DNA from: Balneolales bacterium
GTDB lineage: Bacteria > Bacteroidota > Rhodothermia > Balneolales > Natronogracilivirgulaceae
Direction: 5' to 3'
Length of the DNA: 32,475 bases
Assembly: GCA_007120385.1 (NCBI GenBank)
Contig: SKNT01000011.1
Span: forward strand, 1-32,475
Each line of letters opens with the position of its first letter. Within the stretch, counting starts at the first letter, position 1. Under the pieces are notes generated by a model. It made no database searches and was not told the origin of the DNA. It saw nothing but the letters and a program-made list of their open reading frames with translations. Of the stretch, positions 8,535-17,806 are shown piece after piece. The position numbers were made by a program, and so were the translations under genes.

Positions 8535-10006
8535 TTGTCCATCCTCACCTTCTTGCGGGCATTGTCACTGCTCATGTACCTGATTTTCCCGAAAACAGGC
8601 CGCTCGGGTCCCCAGGCCCGGTCAAACCTCCCAAATATCCAGAATATCCCGGAATAGCTGTTGGGATCCCGGCCGTCAATTGCGTATTCATTGTTCAAAT
8701 CGATAAGATACGACAGCGCCGTCTGTGGATCCGGGGTCCACTCGAGTACTTTCTTGCCCCAAAGCATTCTCAGATAATTGTGGATGCGGCCCTCCTCGCG
8801 CAACTGCGTCTGCGCCGCATTCCAGACAGGATCATGGGTCCGCGAACCGGCCAGATCCTCGTAGGAATACTCATATTCGCGCGGATCATCGGCATGATCC
8901 GACAACGTCTTTCGCGCCCACTCCGGCAGCGAATCAAACTGGTCGTAGTCCGGCGTATGCCACGCAAAATGGAAACCGACCTCGCGCCAGGTGATCAGCT
9001 CATCCAGGAATGACTCAACGGCAGCGTGCCCCCGGAAGTAGCCGCTGCGCTTTCCGCCAACCGGCCGGGCATCGCGGATGTCCCATCCATCCGGCTGCAT
9101 CGCAAACACCCGATCGACCACCTCAAAAGCGGACAGTTTCCCGAAATGGAGCCATGGGCTCAGCCGGCTTGTGCGCTCCTTGTCGGGGTCGTTGCGGTCC
9201 TCGTCGTAACTGAGCAGTTCGTTGCCCGTGAAATCATTCAACCGTTGCAGGGCCGCTGTGCGCGTGCCTTGCAGATCAATCGGACTAATATCCTGCTTCA
9301 ATCCGGAAATCCCACTTACAAATTTCCCGATATTTTCAGGTGATGAAAACCGATCCATTCCCGTATGCCGCCTGTCAAGGATATCCTTGTCGAGGCCCGG
9401 ATCCCCATGGTTTCCAAGCTCCTTGAGCGGATGCTCCTGCGGCGGATGCTCCCAGCACTCAAGAAATGCCTTCTGCATGAGCTGACGAAAAATGAATGCC
9501 GAGTAGGGTGCCTTTTCCGAGAGTGCCATGGGGATGATCCCGTTCGCATCAATCGTATGAAACGGAATGGACAGTCCCCCTTCCAGGCGCTCGTTTCGCT
9601 CGCGCATGATGAAAACCGGATATTCGTCGGAAATCAGGATCGCGGCCCTGCGGCACAGATCCTTGACCAGTTGGTCGTAGCTTCCCTTCTGCTGTTCGGG
9701 ATAGGGAATGTAGGTAACCGCAGCGGCACCCCTGAGCTGATTCAGATGTTCCGCCATTCCCTGCAGGATGAACGTGCTGGTCCGGGCCGTTGCCCAGGGG
9801 TAGTCGCACGCCAATCCCTCGAGGATCACAAGTGGACGCTCAAGCTTGTTGGCATACGCCACCGCATACTCCAGGGCAAAATTGTAATGGAGCCGCCGGT
9901 TGATCTGCATCCAGTACAGCACATAATCACCATCGGCCTCACCATCAATCCGCACATTTTTCCGCCAGGAATTGATATTTTTCCTGCCCGTCTTTTCACT
10001 CATCAT
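8507..10006 (-). CDS. phr: Class II CPD photolyase
   Basis: A DNA photolyase uses FAD and blue light to split cyclobutane pyrimidine dimers. The 499-residue protein fits class II rather than the microbial class I type: the N-terminus reads DYVLYWMQINRRLHYNFALEYA (28-49), followed by a DYPWA segment, and the C-terminus has LRMLWGKKVLEW (412-423), NNEYAIDGRDPN (438-449), FGRFDRAWGPERPVFGKIRY. These are the strongly conserved FAD/DNA-site segments of class II enzymes. Two adjacent ATGs (10004-10006, 10001-10003) follow AAAGGAAG, a good ribosome binding site for either. It is a single-gene unit with a divergent upstream region shared with the PspC gene, and converges on the phosphorylase gene, overlapping it by 28 bases. 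Confidence 0.92.
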   Translation of the reverse strand: MMSEKTGRKNINSWRKNVRIDGEADGDYVLYWMQINRRLHYNFALEYAVAYANKLERPLVILEGLACDYPWATARTSTFILQGMAEHLNQLRGAAAVTYIPYPEQQKGSYDQLVKDLCRRAAILISDEYPVFIMRERNERLEGGLSIPFHTIDANGIIPMALSEKAPYSAFIFRQLMQKAFLECWEHPPQEHPLKELGNHGDPGLDKDILDRRHTGMDRFSSPENIGKFVSGISGLKQDISPIDLQGTRTAALQRLNDFTGNELLSYDEDRNDPDKERTSRLSPWLHFGKLSAFEVVDRVFAMQPDGWDIRDARPVGGKRSGYFRGHAAVESFLDELITWREVGFHFAWHTPDYDQFDSLPEWARKTLSDHADDPREYEYSYEDLAGSRTHDPVWNAAQTQLREEGRIHNYLRMLWGKKVLEWTPDPQTALSYLIDLNNEYAIDGRDPNSYSGIFWIFGRFDRAWGPERPVFGKIRYMSSDNARKKVRMDNYLKRYSGM

Positions 10007-10233
10007 CTTCCTTTTCAGGTGGATTGTAATTTTTGTTCTGCATCAGGGAGTACAAGTACATATACCGCAAAAAGGGCGTATCTCTTCCAATCGTTCCACC
10101 CATGCCGCATCTTCACACTCATTCTACAGCATCACACTCATATCGCGACGTTGCCCCAAACCTCCTGGTGAAACATTTATTGTGAAATAAGCGTAAGAGA
10201 GAGTCAAACAACCGGAAACATAATCAGACAACG
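10007..10233. promoter_or_regulatory. Divergent intergenic region, photolyase / PspC gene
   Basis: These 227 bases separate two divergently read genes and must hold both promoters. I see AT-rich stretches at both ends but no exact TAnnTTTG element with a well-placed TTG, and no strong palindrome, so no promoter position is proposed. No tRNA or small ORF was recognised in it. Confidence 0.45.
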
Positions 10234-10422
10234 ATGGCAATGACCAAAAGACTTACCAAATCGGCAACTGACAAGGTCCTGCTTGGAGTGTGCGGAGGCA
10301 TCGCGGAATATCTCGGCTGGGACAGTACCCTCGTACGCCTCATCTTTGTACTCGCTGCAATTTTCGGATTTGGTTCATTTGTTCTATTTTATCTCATCCT
10401 TGCTGTCATCATGCCGCGATAA
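10234..10422 (+). CDS. PspC-domain small membrane protein
   Basis: The 62-residue protein is almost entirely one PspC domain: KRLTKSATDKVLLGVCGGIAEYLG (residues 5-28) with the conserved GVCGGIAEY, then D-STLVRLIF and a membrane helix at about 35-58 ending IMPR. PspC proteins sit in the inner membrane; in enterobacteria the domain belongs to the phage-shock response, but stand-alone copies of this size are widespread and often unlinked to psp genes, as here. ATG at 10234 or 10240 can serve as start. There is no PspA or PspB nearby, so a stress role is only an inference. Confidence 0.88.
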   Translation: MAMTKRLTKSATDKVLLGVCGGIAEYLGWDSTLVRLIFVLAAIFGFGSFVLFYLILAVIMPR

Positions 10423-10541
10423 GGACGCCATGAAACTGCCCGGTTGCCTGCCTGGATCTTTCCAGGTCTGGCCGGGTGATACGCGTGCCGATCAACTCAT
10501 GACCATCTTGCAATTGCGTACAGCAGGGGTGTTCTTTAGTC

Positions 10542-11426
10542 ATGAGTAACCGGCCTGAAAAAAAAAGGATGAAAGTCGGCATCATTGGTCCCGAACCCAT
10601 GGCCCTGACATGGGAACAGCATCTCCGGTTCATAACCGGGGTCCATGAGGTCGTCATGGCCAATGACATCATGCTGCTGGGCGATGTTGACTCATGTCTG
10701 ATTCTGAATGATGCCTCTTCTGCCGAGACCGACTCCGATCATTTGCTTACGGCGCTGAGGCGCGGATTGCATGTACTCTGGGTAGCTCCCCTGCCCACGG
10801 ATCCCGATGAAATACGCCGGTGGCATGAGGCTGCGCAGGAAGCCTCTGCAACCGTCATGTTTTCCATGTGGTCGCACTATTCACCCGCTACACAGTGGCT
10901 GTTCAATCACATCACCCCGCCCGGCAAGATCCATATCCATAGGGAATGGGCCGGGCCACAGCATACGCCCGATGTAAAAACACTCTACCGGATCATCCTG
11001 GAAGAGGTCTCACTCTGCCTGGAATGGAGCCGAAGCCGTCTGGCCCATTTTGAAGGTGATATTCACATCCCCTCGCTTCCTGGCACGGAAAGTCCCGCCA
11101 TGCAGCAGTTGCACCTACGGTTCGGAAACGGAACCGCATCCTCCCTTTTTGTCAATCCGTTTGGTCTTGAAAACCGCCACTCCCGCTTCCTGACCGGAAA
11201 AAAAATGGCCGCCGTCTGCCAGATCAACGAGCACCTGATAAAAAAATGGATGCTGGACGGGGCGGCGCAGGATACCCCGGAAGTCATGCGGTTTGACTAC
11301 AGGGAACCGGCACGGCATCTGCTCTCCCATTTCATACGCTCGGTTCGCACCGGTTGCAAACCCGTTTTCGGCATCAACGAGCTCCACCAGCTGGCCGAAA
11401 TCATCGACCACTTTCGGGAAAGGTAG
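10542..11426 (+). CDS. Degenerate Gfo/Idh/MocA-like protein
   Basis: The 294-residue sequence has a Rossmann-like beginning (MKVGIIGPEPM from the internal ATG at 10569) and the topology of Gfo/Idh/MocA oxidoreductases: a strand with CLILNDAS, a helix ending ALRRGLHVLWV, then a helix and VMFSMWSHYSPATQW. In family members the segment after G-hydrophobic is normally EKP, which binds cofactor and supplies a catalytic Lys; here it reads WVAPLPTDP, and the GxGxxG loop is also not standard (GIIGPEPM). The second half contains a two-domain-like beta region and a C-terminal helix (FGINELHQLAEIIDHF) typical of the family. It therefore looks like a divergent, possibly non-catalytic member. It starts at ATG 10542 or 10569, 119 bases after the PspC gene. 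Confidence 0.55.
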   Translation: MSNRPEKKRMKVGIIGPEPMALTWEQHLRFITGVHEVVMANDIMLLGDVDSCLILNDASSAETDSDHLLTALRRGLHVLWVAPLPTDPDEIRRWHEAAQEASATVMFSMWSHYSPATQWLFNHITPPGKIHIHREWAGPQHTPDVKTLYRIILEEVSLCLEWSRSRLAHFEGDIHIPSLPGTESPAMQQLHLRFGNGTASSLFVNPFGLENRHSRFLTGKKMAAVCQINEHLIKKWMLDGAAQDTPEVMRFDYREPARHLLSHFIRSVRTGCKPVFGINELHQLAEIIDHFRER

Positions 11427-11557
11427 TGTACAAGCTATTCTCGTGTCAGACGTTATTCCCCAAATGAATGGCTGTTTCGGCTTTTTCGGGCTATGAAATC
11501 GTTGTAAAATCCGCTATTCTTGGAAGGATGTAACAAAACAAATAATTATCGCAACTC

Positions 11558-12343
11558 ATGAAACAACTGACATTCACACTCTCCGCAATATTCCTGTTTT
11601 TTGCTCTCTGGAGCTGCAATGGCAACGGCACTACCATCACCGAAGACGGCCTGGAAATCACCGATACCGAGGTCGGGGCCGGGGATGAGGCACAGAATGG
11701 CGATTTCCTAACCATTCATTTCCGTGGTTCTCTTGAAGACGGTCAGGTCTTTGAATCCACATTCGAACGCGAAGAGCCAATCGTTGTACAGGTCGGTACC
11801 GGACAGCTCCCCATCAAGGGATGGGACGACGGCATGATCGGCATGCGCGAGGGTGGAAAACGCTCACTTGTGATACCCCCGAACCTTGCCTTCGGTGAAG
11901 AAGGGGTTCCCGGATTCATACCCGGCGGTGAGAATATTTACATGGACATTGAACTGGTATCCATCATGAAGCCACCAACACCATTGGATTTTGACCATTC
12001 CGAGCTGCAGTCCACCGAAAGCGGCCTCCAGTACTACGTGCACGAAGAGGGCAGCGGTGAAAAACCGGAACCCGGCGACATGGTTTCCGTACACTACTCC
12101 GGATTCCTGGAGGATGGCACCATGTTTGACAGTTCCAAGCTCAGAAATCAGACCTTCGTTTTCCAGGTTGGCCAGGGCCAGGTTATCCCGGGATGGGACG
12201 AAGGCCTGCTGGACATGTCCGTCGGTGAGAAAAGAACCCTTGTGATACCACCTGAACTCGGTTACGGCGAACAAGGCGCCGGACAAGTCATCCCGCCCAA
12301 TGCAACCATCATTTTCGATGTGGAACTGGTCGAAATCAACTGA
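11558..12343 (+). CDS. Two-domain FKBP-type peptidyl-prolyl isomerase, lipoprotein
   Basis: The N-terminus is a lipoprotein signal with Cys20 in LWSC, so the protein should be anchored in the periplasmic face of a membrane. Two FKBP domains follow. The first (about residues 30-128) has [38 protein letters not shown] and IPPNLAFGE. The second (about 150-261) has [47 protein letters not shown] and ends FDVELVEIN. FKBPs catalyse cis-trans isomerisation at prolyl bonds and assist folding of exported proteins. The second domain keeps the usual Tyr, Asp, Phe and Trp pattern of the active site; the first has His-Phe in place of His-Tyr, so the second is more likely the main catalytic unit. It has 131 bases of upstream space and is followed 41 bases on by the PhzF gene. 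Confidence 0.93.
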   Translation: MKQLTFTLSAIFLFFALWSCNGNGTTITEDGLEITDTEVGAGDEAQNGDFLTIHFRGSLEDGQVFESTFEREEPIVVQVGTGQLPIKGWDDGMIGMREGGKRSLVIPPNLAFGEEGVPGFIPGGENIYMDIELVSIMKPPTPLDFDHSELQSTESGLQYYVHEEGSGEKPEPGDMVSVHYSGFLEDGTMFDSSKLRNQTFVFQVGQGQVIPGWDEGLLDMSVGEKRTLVIPPELGYGEQGAGQVIPPNATIIFDVELVEIN

Positions 12344-12384
12344 CCGGCACACTTCCATCATTCAACCAACACCACGTGACCGCC

Positions 12385-13320
12385 ATGGCCGCTTCCGTTG
12401 TCCGTTTTCGTCAGGTTGACGCCTTCACCCGCAAACCATTCACCGGCAATCCGGCCGGAGTAGTGCCCGATTCCGGACATCTCACAACCACCGATATGCA
12501 GAATATCGCCCGTGAGATAAATGTCTCGGAAACTGCGTTCATTCTGCCTGCTGACAGTGAAAAAAATGACCTGAAGCTCCGTTGGTTCACTCCCACCCAG
12601 GAAGTGGACCTGTGCGGACATGCCACCATTGCCGCATTCCATGTGCTCGCCGAAGAGGGGCAGTTCGGGTTGCAGGTCAATGAACCGCAGAGCTTCCTGG
12701 TTGAGACGCGTGTTGGGGTCCTGACGGTCGATGTGGAATGGTTCGATCTGCGTCCCTACATCAAGTTTTCCATTCCTCCCCCTCGCTTCTTCCCCTATCC
12801 CGGTGACATCCGCTATCTTTGCGGGGCGCTGGGGCTGGCCGACATCGAACTCAGCCAGAAAGTTAAGCCGCAGATAACCGGAAGCGGATTCTGTTTCGTG
12901 CCGGTACGGAACCTGGAAAGCCTGAAAACCCTTGAGCCCAATCAGCATCTCCTCAGAAAGCTGAATGAACGGCATGACCTGAACGGTTTTGCCGTTGTAA
13001 CAACCGATACAGGCGATCTGGAAGAAGACTGGGTCATGCGCTTCTTTGCTCCTTCGCTCGGTATCTTCGAGGACCCCGTGACAGGCACCGCCAACGGTCC
13101 CATGGCAGCATTTCTCTGGGAAAACGGATTTCTGGATCGCAGTAAAAAGCATTTTTCTTTCCGTGCCCTCCAGGGGGACAATATTGGCCGACCAGGAATC
13201 GTGCGCGTCAACATGGTAATCAAGGATGACCAGGTAAACATGATCCAGATTGCCGGCGAAGCCGTATCGGTGATTGAGGGAAATATCAGGCTGCACGGTG
13301 ATTCGGCCAGCCGATTCTGA
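12385..13320 (+). CDS. PhzF-family isomerase/epimerase
   Basis: PhzF-family proteins have a diaminopimelate-epimerase-like fold and act as isomerases; the phenazine enzyme isomerises dihydro-hydroxyanthranilate, but most members have unknown substrates. Visible motifs: VDAFTRKPFTGNPAGVV (residues 11-27), SETAF with the predicted catalytic Glu49, FTPTQEVDLCGHATIAAFHVL (68-88) and EDPVTGTANGPMAAF near 235. Length (311 from the ATG at 12385) is normal for the family. A GTG at 12376 could extend it by three residues; neither has a clear ribosome binding site. No phenazine gene is nearby, so a general metabolic role is more likely. The hotdog thioesterase gene begins 12 bases after the stop. Confidence 0.92.
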   Translation: MAASVVRFRQVDAFTRKPFTGNPAGVVPDSGHLTTTDMQNIAREINVSETAFILPADSEKNDLKLRWFTPTQEVDLCGHATIAAFHVLAEEGQFGLQVNEPQSFLVETRVGVLTVDVEWFDLRPYIKFSIPPPRFFPYPGDIRYLCGALGLADIELSQKVKPQITGSGFCFVPVRNLESLKTLEPNQHLLRKLNERHDLNGFAVVTTDTGDLEEDWVMRFFAPSLGIFEDPVTGTANGPMAAFLWENGFLDRSKKHFSFRALQGDNIGRPGIVRVNMVIKDDQVNMIQIAGEAVSVIEGNIRLHGDSASRF

Positions 13321-13332
13321 CCAACATCAGCC

Positions 13333-13764
13333 ATGATCAAAATCTCACCCGAACTGGAAAAACGCTGGAACCAACTGCAAAGTGAAGGCCGTCCCGGACT
13401 GGTTGAAGCACTTTCCATTCAAATCACACACCTTGAGGGTGGCAGGGTAAGAGCATCTATGCCTGTTACGGACACCGTCAGGCAGCCGTTCGGGGTACTG
13501 CATGGCGGTGCATCTGCCGCGCTTGCTGAAACCGTGGCCTCACTAGGCAGTGTGATGCTCACAGATCCCGTCCGGGAGCGGGCCGCCGGGGTTGAAATCA
13601 ATGCCAGTCACCTGCGGCCGGTAAGCAACGGATTCGTACATGCCGAGGCCACCGCAGTCCATACAGGCAATCGCCTGCACGTCTGGGATATTCGGATAAC
13701 CGACGACCGTCAACAGCTGATATGCATTTGCCGCTGCACCGTGGCCATTCTGCCTGCCCGGTGA
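13333..13764 (+). CDS. Hotdog-fold thioesterase (PaaI/EntH/YdiI type)
   Basis: The 143-residue protein is a single hotdog domain. RQPFGVLHGGASAALAETVAS at about 50-70 matches the EntH/YdiI family closely, with His57-Gly-Gly and Glu66 at the same spacing as His54 and Glu63 of E. coli YdiI, the latter being the catalytic acid. GVEINASHLRPV and GNRLHVWDIRI are further family segments. Such enzymes hydrolyse aryl- or acyl-CoA thioesters; YdiI acts in menaquinone synthesis on dihydroxynaphthoyl-CoA and EntH clears enterobactin synthetase. Which of these applies here cannot be told because no men or ent genes are in the window. It is closely spaced behind the PhzF gene. Confidence 0.9.
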   Translation: MIKISPELEKRWNQLQSEGRPGLVEALSIQITHLEGGRVRASMPVTDTVRQPFGVLHGGASAALAETVASLGSVMLTDPVRERAAGVEINASHLRPVSNGFVHAEATAVHTGNRLHVWDIRITDDRQQLICICRCTVAILPAR

Positions 13765-13840
13765 GGCTACACCTGTCCGCTGAAGCTATACCCGTGCTGC
13801 TGCACTATGCCCCGCCGGCAACACTATGCCCCGCCGGCAA
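13765..13840. repeat. Four-unit degenerate 19-bp tandem repeat
   Basis: Four contiguous 19-base units fill the gap between two convergent genes: 13765-13783, 13784-13802, 13803-13821 and 13822-13840. Units 3 and 4 are identical (CACTATGCCCCGCCGGCAA); units 1 and 2 keep the CTAYRCC core at the same offset, and each shares about 10 of 19 bases with its neighbour. The array starts directly after the thioesterase stop codon. It looks like a small minisatellite with two recent and two decayed copies. Confidence 0.6.
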
Positions 13841-13867
13841 CTCAGCATCCGTCCGATTCAGGGCAGA

Positions 13868-16800
13868 TTACCCTTTAGACTTGTAAGCGGCTGTTACCCG
13901 GCCTGACAGCGATTCAAAAACGGAGTACATCACAGGCACAATCACCAGTGTCAGAAACGTGGCAAACAGGAGACCACTGATAATGGTAATTCCCATGGGT
14001 CCCCAGAACTGCGTACTCTCGGTGCCGAACTGGATGGCCGGATCCAGATCAGTAAGCAGGCCAATGTAGTCGATATCTATTCCAAAAGTTAGCGGAATCA
14101 GGCCGAGTATGGTGGTGAAGGCGGTCAACAACACCGGCCGCAATCGGATGGAACCAGCTTCTATGATCGCCTGCATGCGCGGAATCCCCTTGTCCATCAG
14201 CTGTTTGATGTACTCGACCAGTACGATGTTGTTGATGCACACAATGCCGGCCAGACTGATTACACCCACAAATACCATGACACTGAATTCGGTTCGGGTG
14301 ATAATCAGCCCGAGCATCACACCAAGCAGGCTGAGCCCCACGGCAATCATGATGATGAACGGGATGATCAGACTGTTGAATTTCGCAAGAAGCACCAGAA
14401 ATATGAGCACAAAGCTGATCAGCAGCGCCATTGTCAGGAACCCGAAACTCTCATCCTGATCTTCACTTTCGCCGGTATACTTCATCGTATAGCCGGATGG
14501 AAGCGCGGCCCGGTACTCCTCCAGATAGTCCTGCACCTGCATCAAAACCTGCGGTCCGCTGAAACCCGGACCGGCATCGGCCTCAACTATGGCCGTGCGC
14601 ATCAGGTCCAGCCTGGTGATCCTTCCCGGCCCAATCCCTTCTTCAAAATCGGCCACCGAAACAAGGGGGATCTGCCGTCCCATCTGGTTCACGGTCAGAT
14701 CACGCAGCTTGTCAAGATCGTCACGGTCCTCTTCCCGAAGCCGGACTACAATATCGTACTCATCCTCTCCGTCGCGAAACGTGCTTGCTTCCAGCCCGTT
14801 GACAGCTATTCTCACCGTCTGGGCAATATCCGAAAGCGTCAGCCCGAACTGCCGGGCCTTCTCATGATCAATGCGGATGCTGTACTCCGGAAGCCCGCCA
14901 CTGACGTTATCCCGGACATCCACCAGCCCGGGAATGCGCCTCGTGAACTGAGCCTCGCGAAGCTTTTGGCTGACCTCCCGCGTCATGCGCTCCACCTGTT
15001 CGAAATCCGGTCCGGAAATTTCAATATTGACCGGTGACCCGGTGGGAGGACCAATCTCCTGTCCCTGAACCTGGACCAATGCATCCGGGATCTCCCCTAT
15101 GGCATCACGAATTTTGGACATGGTTTTGCTGCTGGACTCTTTTCTGTCCGCAAAATCAACCATGTTGAGGGATATACGGGCCCTTTCGGCACTCGGAACA
15201 CCCGCCCCGAATCCACCGGTCGCTGCAATTCCCACATTCACCTGAATGTTCTTGACACTTTCCCGGGTTTCCGGACTCTCTTCCAGGAGCTGATCCAACC
15301 GCTTCTGAATCTCGAGTACCAGTTCATTGGTGGCATCCACATTCATTCCCAGTGGACCCTCAATATTGATATCTATCCTGTTGGGATCCGTGTCAGGAAA
15401 GAAGTTGAGTCCTGTAGGCACCAGATTGAATACAAAAACGATGGCAATCAATGCTCCGAAAACGGAATTCAGAAGCCTTGACCGGTTGTCCGAGAGAATG
15501 ATCGGTGTTCTTCGCTTGCGGAACACCCCAAGGAAACCGGCTGCAATGACAAAAAGCGGGATACTCAGTATCGTGAGCACGATCTCAGCATTCAGGGTTG
15601 CTCCGAGAAGCCAGAATCCGAACAGGGTAAGCAGAAATACTACAGCCACAACGGCTCCACCGACAACGCTGCGCAAACCGCCAAGAAATACCGATTCAAC
15701 GGTATGTACTATGATGCCCAGCATGCCAATGAACAGGGACAGCATTCCCAGAAGCAGGATGGGAGCGGTAGCCGCCGGCAGCGTGACCGGACCGATGCTG
15801 ATCACCGGTTTTGAAAGAAATGCTGAAAGCACTCCGCCTATCAGCAACAGCAGGAAACCAATGGTGAATGCCGACAGGCTGAACATGTTCCTCCAATAGG
15901 CATGGCGCACCTTGTAATTGCGCTGCAGCATCCACCCAAGAAAAGATTTATACCCTTCGATGAACTGCGGAAGGATAGTTCCGGTGAATACCGTGCTCAA
16001 CGGTTTGACGATCAGGTGATAGGTGACCACGAAAAAAAACGTGACCAGTACAAGCACTATCAGGGTAATGTAGTTGCTGATACCAATAACCGCAGCCGCA
16101 ATCAGGACACCGGCAAGAATGGTCCCCCTCATCAGACGGCTCTTCTTCATCTTTTTCTCCGTGCTGAGTCTGACAAAAAAGCCGGTAAGCGACGGGTAGA
16201 TTACCAGCGCAATGAAAAGCGAACTCAGCAGTACAATGATCAGGGTCATCGGCAGGTAGCCCATGAATTTCCCGATGATGCCTGGCCAGAACAACAGCGG
16301 AAGAAATGCCGCAACGAGCGTGGCCGTGGAGGCCAGCAGGGCATATCCCACTTCATTGGCACCCAGCCTTGCCGCTTCAAAACGCTCATGACCCTGTTCC
16401 CTGAACCGGTAAATATTCTCAACGATAACCACCGAGTTGTCAACAAGAAGCCCAAGGGCAATGATCAGACTGAAAAGAATCACGAAATTGATGGTCAGCC
16501 CCATCATGCTCATCACCAAAAAACCGGTAAAAATGGCCAGCGGCACTGCCGTTCCCACAAGCAGGGCATTGCGAATGCCCAGGAAAAAGACCAGGACAAG
16601 CACTACAAACAACATCCCGCTGATGATGCTGTTTTCCAGATCCGTGATCAGGTTCCTGATGTCACTGCTTGCATCATTGGTAATAACAATCTGGGTTCCG
16701 GCGGGAAACCCGAAGTTCACAAGAACCTCATTTACCTGTTCGGATATTTCCAGGATATTGGATCCGGAACGCTGCTTGATATCCAGGCTGACCACCGGGT

Positions 16801-17716
16801 TTTCCATGACCTCTTCAACAGGTATGGGAATCAGAGCGCCGTTGTCATCCTCAATTCGGAATGCGGTAAGCCGGGCATAGCTTTCCCGATCCTTGAACCC
16901 GTAAACAACTTCTGCCACATCACGCATGTAAACCATGCCCATAGGTGCCGGACCATTGTTGCCTCCACCGCCCCCTTGCGGAGCAAAGATAACCAGATCC
17001 TCAATCTCATTGGGATGCTGAAACTCACCTGTGATTCGCAGCAGATAGGAGAGCCGGTCAACATCCACATTGCCCCCGGGAATGGTCAGATTCTGTCCCT
17101 GAATGGCCCCGATCATCTGCTGGAACGAGACATTGTAGCCCTTCATCAGGTTCAAATCCACATTGACCTGAACCTCCCGCTCCAGGCCACCAATGACATC
17201 CACCTCCCGGACCCCGGGAATGGTCTCCAGTTCGTCTTCCAGGCGTTCTGCTATCTGGGTAAGCTGCGCAATGGAATAGTCGGCCGCCAGGTTGATGGTC
17301 ATGATCGGGAAATCATCAATACTGAACTCCGTGATGATCGGATCCTCGGCATCGGCAGGCAGCTCCGAACGGGCCAGGTCAACCTGCTCGCGGACCCGCT
17401 GACTGGCAACGATATTCTCCACTGCCAGATCAAATTCCACAATAATGCTGCTGAAACTCTCAAAGGTGGTGGACCGGATCTGACTCACTCCTTCGATTCC
17501 CTGCAGTTCACGCTCAAGTGGCTGGGTCACCAGTGATTCCATATCGGCAGGACCGATACCCGGATAGATTGTTGAGATGATAAACAGCGGAATATCAATG
17601 GAGGGCGCCGATTCCTTGGGAATCGTAATGTAGGAGTACAGACCGGCAACGATCAGGATCCCCGTGACCACGAGAATCAGCGTTCGGTTCTTGATGGCTT
17701 GTTCAATTACTTTCAT
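13868..17716 (-). CDS. RND efflux transporter, permease subunit, with extra membrane segments
   Basis: This is the inner-membrane pump of a tripartite efflux system (HAE1/AcrB-like), using the proton gradient to expel hydrophobic compounds. The 1282 residues start with MKVIEQAIKNRTLILVV, then a porter domain, TM2-6 with LGLLVDNSVVIVENIY (421-436; Asp426 matches AcrB Asp407, while Asn427 replaces Asp408), a second porter domain and the C-terminal TM bundle ending with IVPVMYSVFE. AcrB-like pumps have about 1050 residues. The excess lies between TM6 (about 493-512) and canonical TM7 (about 748-771), where about six additional hydrophobic segments are seen at roughly 531-546, 550-570, 611-634, 646-672, 684-706 and 710-732. 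An even number keeps the topology. It is the last gene of the minus-strand efflux cassette. Confidence 0.94.
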   Translation of the reverse strand: MKVIEQAIKNRTLILVVTGILIVAGLYSYITIPKESAPSIDIPLFIISTIYPGIGPADMESLVTQPLERELQGIEGVSQIRSTTFESFSSIIVEFDLAVENIVASQRVREQVDLARSELPADAEDPIITEFSIDDFPIMTINLAADYSIAQLTQIAERLEDELETIPGVREVDVIGGLEREVQVNVDLNLMKGYNVSFQQMIGAIQGQNLTIPGGNVDVDRLSYLLRITGEFQHPNEIEDLVIFAPQGGGGGNNGPAPMGMVYMRDVAEVVYGFKDRESYARLTAFRIEDDNGALIPIPVEEVMENPVVSLDIKQRSGSNILEISEQVNEVLVNFGFPAGTQIVITNDASSDIRNLITDLENSIISGMLFVVLVLVFFLGIRNALLVGTAVPLAIFTGFLVMSMMGLTINFVILFSLIIALGLLVDNSVVIVENIYRFREQGHERFEAARLGANEVGYALLASTATLVAAFLPLLFWPGIIGKFMGYLPMTLIIVLLSSLFIALVIYPSLTGFFVRLSTEKKMKKSRLMRGTILAGVLIAAAVIGISNYITLIVLVLVTFFFVVTYHLIVKPLSTVFTGTILPQFIEGYKSFLGWMLQRNYKVRHAYWRNMFSLSAFTIGFLLLLIGGVLSAFLSKPVISIGPVTLPAATAPILLLGMLSLFIGMLGIIVHTVESVFLGGLRSVVGGAVVAVVFLLTLFGFWLLGATLNAEIVLTILSIPLFVIAAGFLGVFRKRRTPIILSDNRSRLLNSVFGALIAIVFVFNLVPTGLNFFPDTDPNRIDINIEGPLGMNVDATNELVLEIQKRLDQLLEESPETRESVKNIQVNVGIAATGGFGAGVPSAERARISLNMVDFADRKESSSKTMSKIRDAIGEIPDALVQVQGQEIGPPTGSPVNIEISGPDFEQVERMTREVSQKLREAQFTRRIPGLVDVRDNVSGGLPEYSIRIDHEKARQFGLTLSDIAQTVRIAVNGLEASTFRDGEDEYDIVVRLREEDRDDLDKLRDLTVNQMGRQIPLVSVADFEEGIGPGRITRLDLMRTAIVEADAGPGFSGPQVLMQVQDYLEEYRAALPSGYTMKYTGESEDQDESFGFLTMALLISFVLIFLVLLAKFNSLIIPFIIMIAVGLSLLGVMLGLIITRTEFSVMVFVGVISLAGIVCINNIVLVEYIKQLMDKGIPRMQAIIEAGSIRLRPVLLTAFTTILGLIPLTFGIDIDYIGLLTDLDPAIQFGTESTQFWGPMGITIISGLLFATFLTLVIVPVMYSVFESLSGRVTAAYKSKG

Positions 17717-17806
17717 GGAAAGGGTGCCAAAAATGTTCTCTGAAAAAAACTATGAATTTAATTCTGAACCCACTGATGTGGATGATTTCGATTAATGCCG
17801 ACACTG

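Noticed and set aside
12358-13296. A 312-residue minus-strand frame opposite the PhzF gene
   Set aside because: The plus strand encodes all PhzF motifs; the opposite frame has no recognisable pattern and no start context.
15902-17536. A 544-residue plus-strand open frame inside the RND pump gene
   Set aside because: It is the antisense shadow of a clear RND transporter; its composition is rich in His, Gln and Asn and shows no domain.
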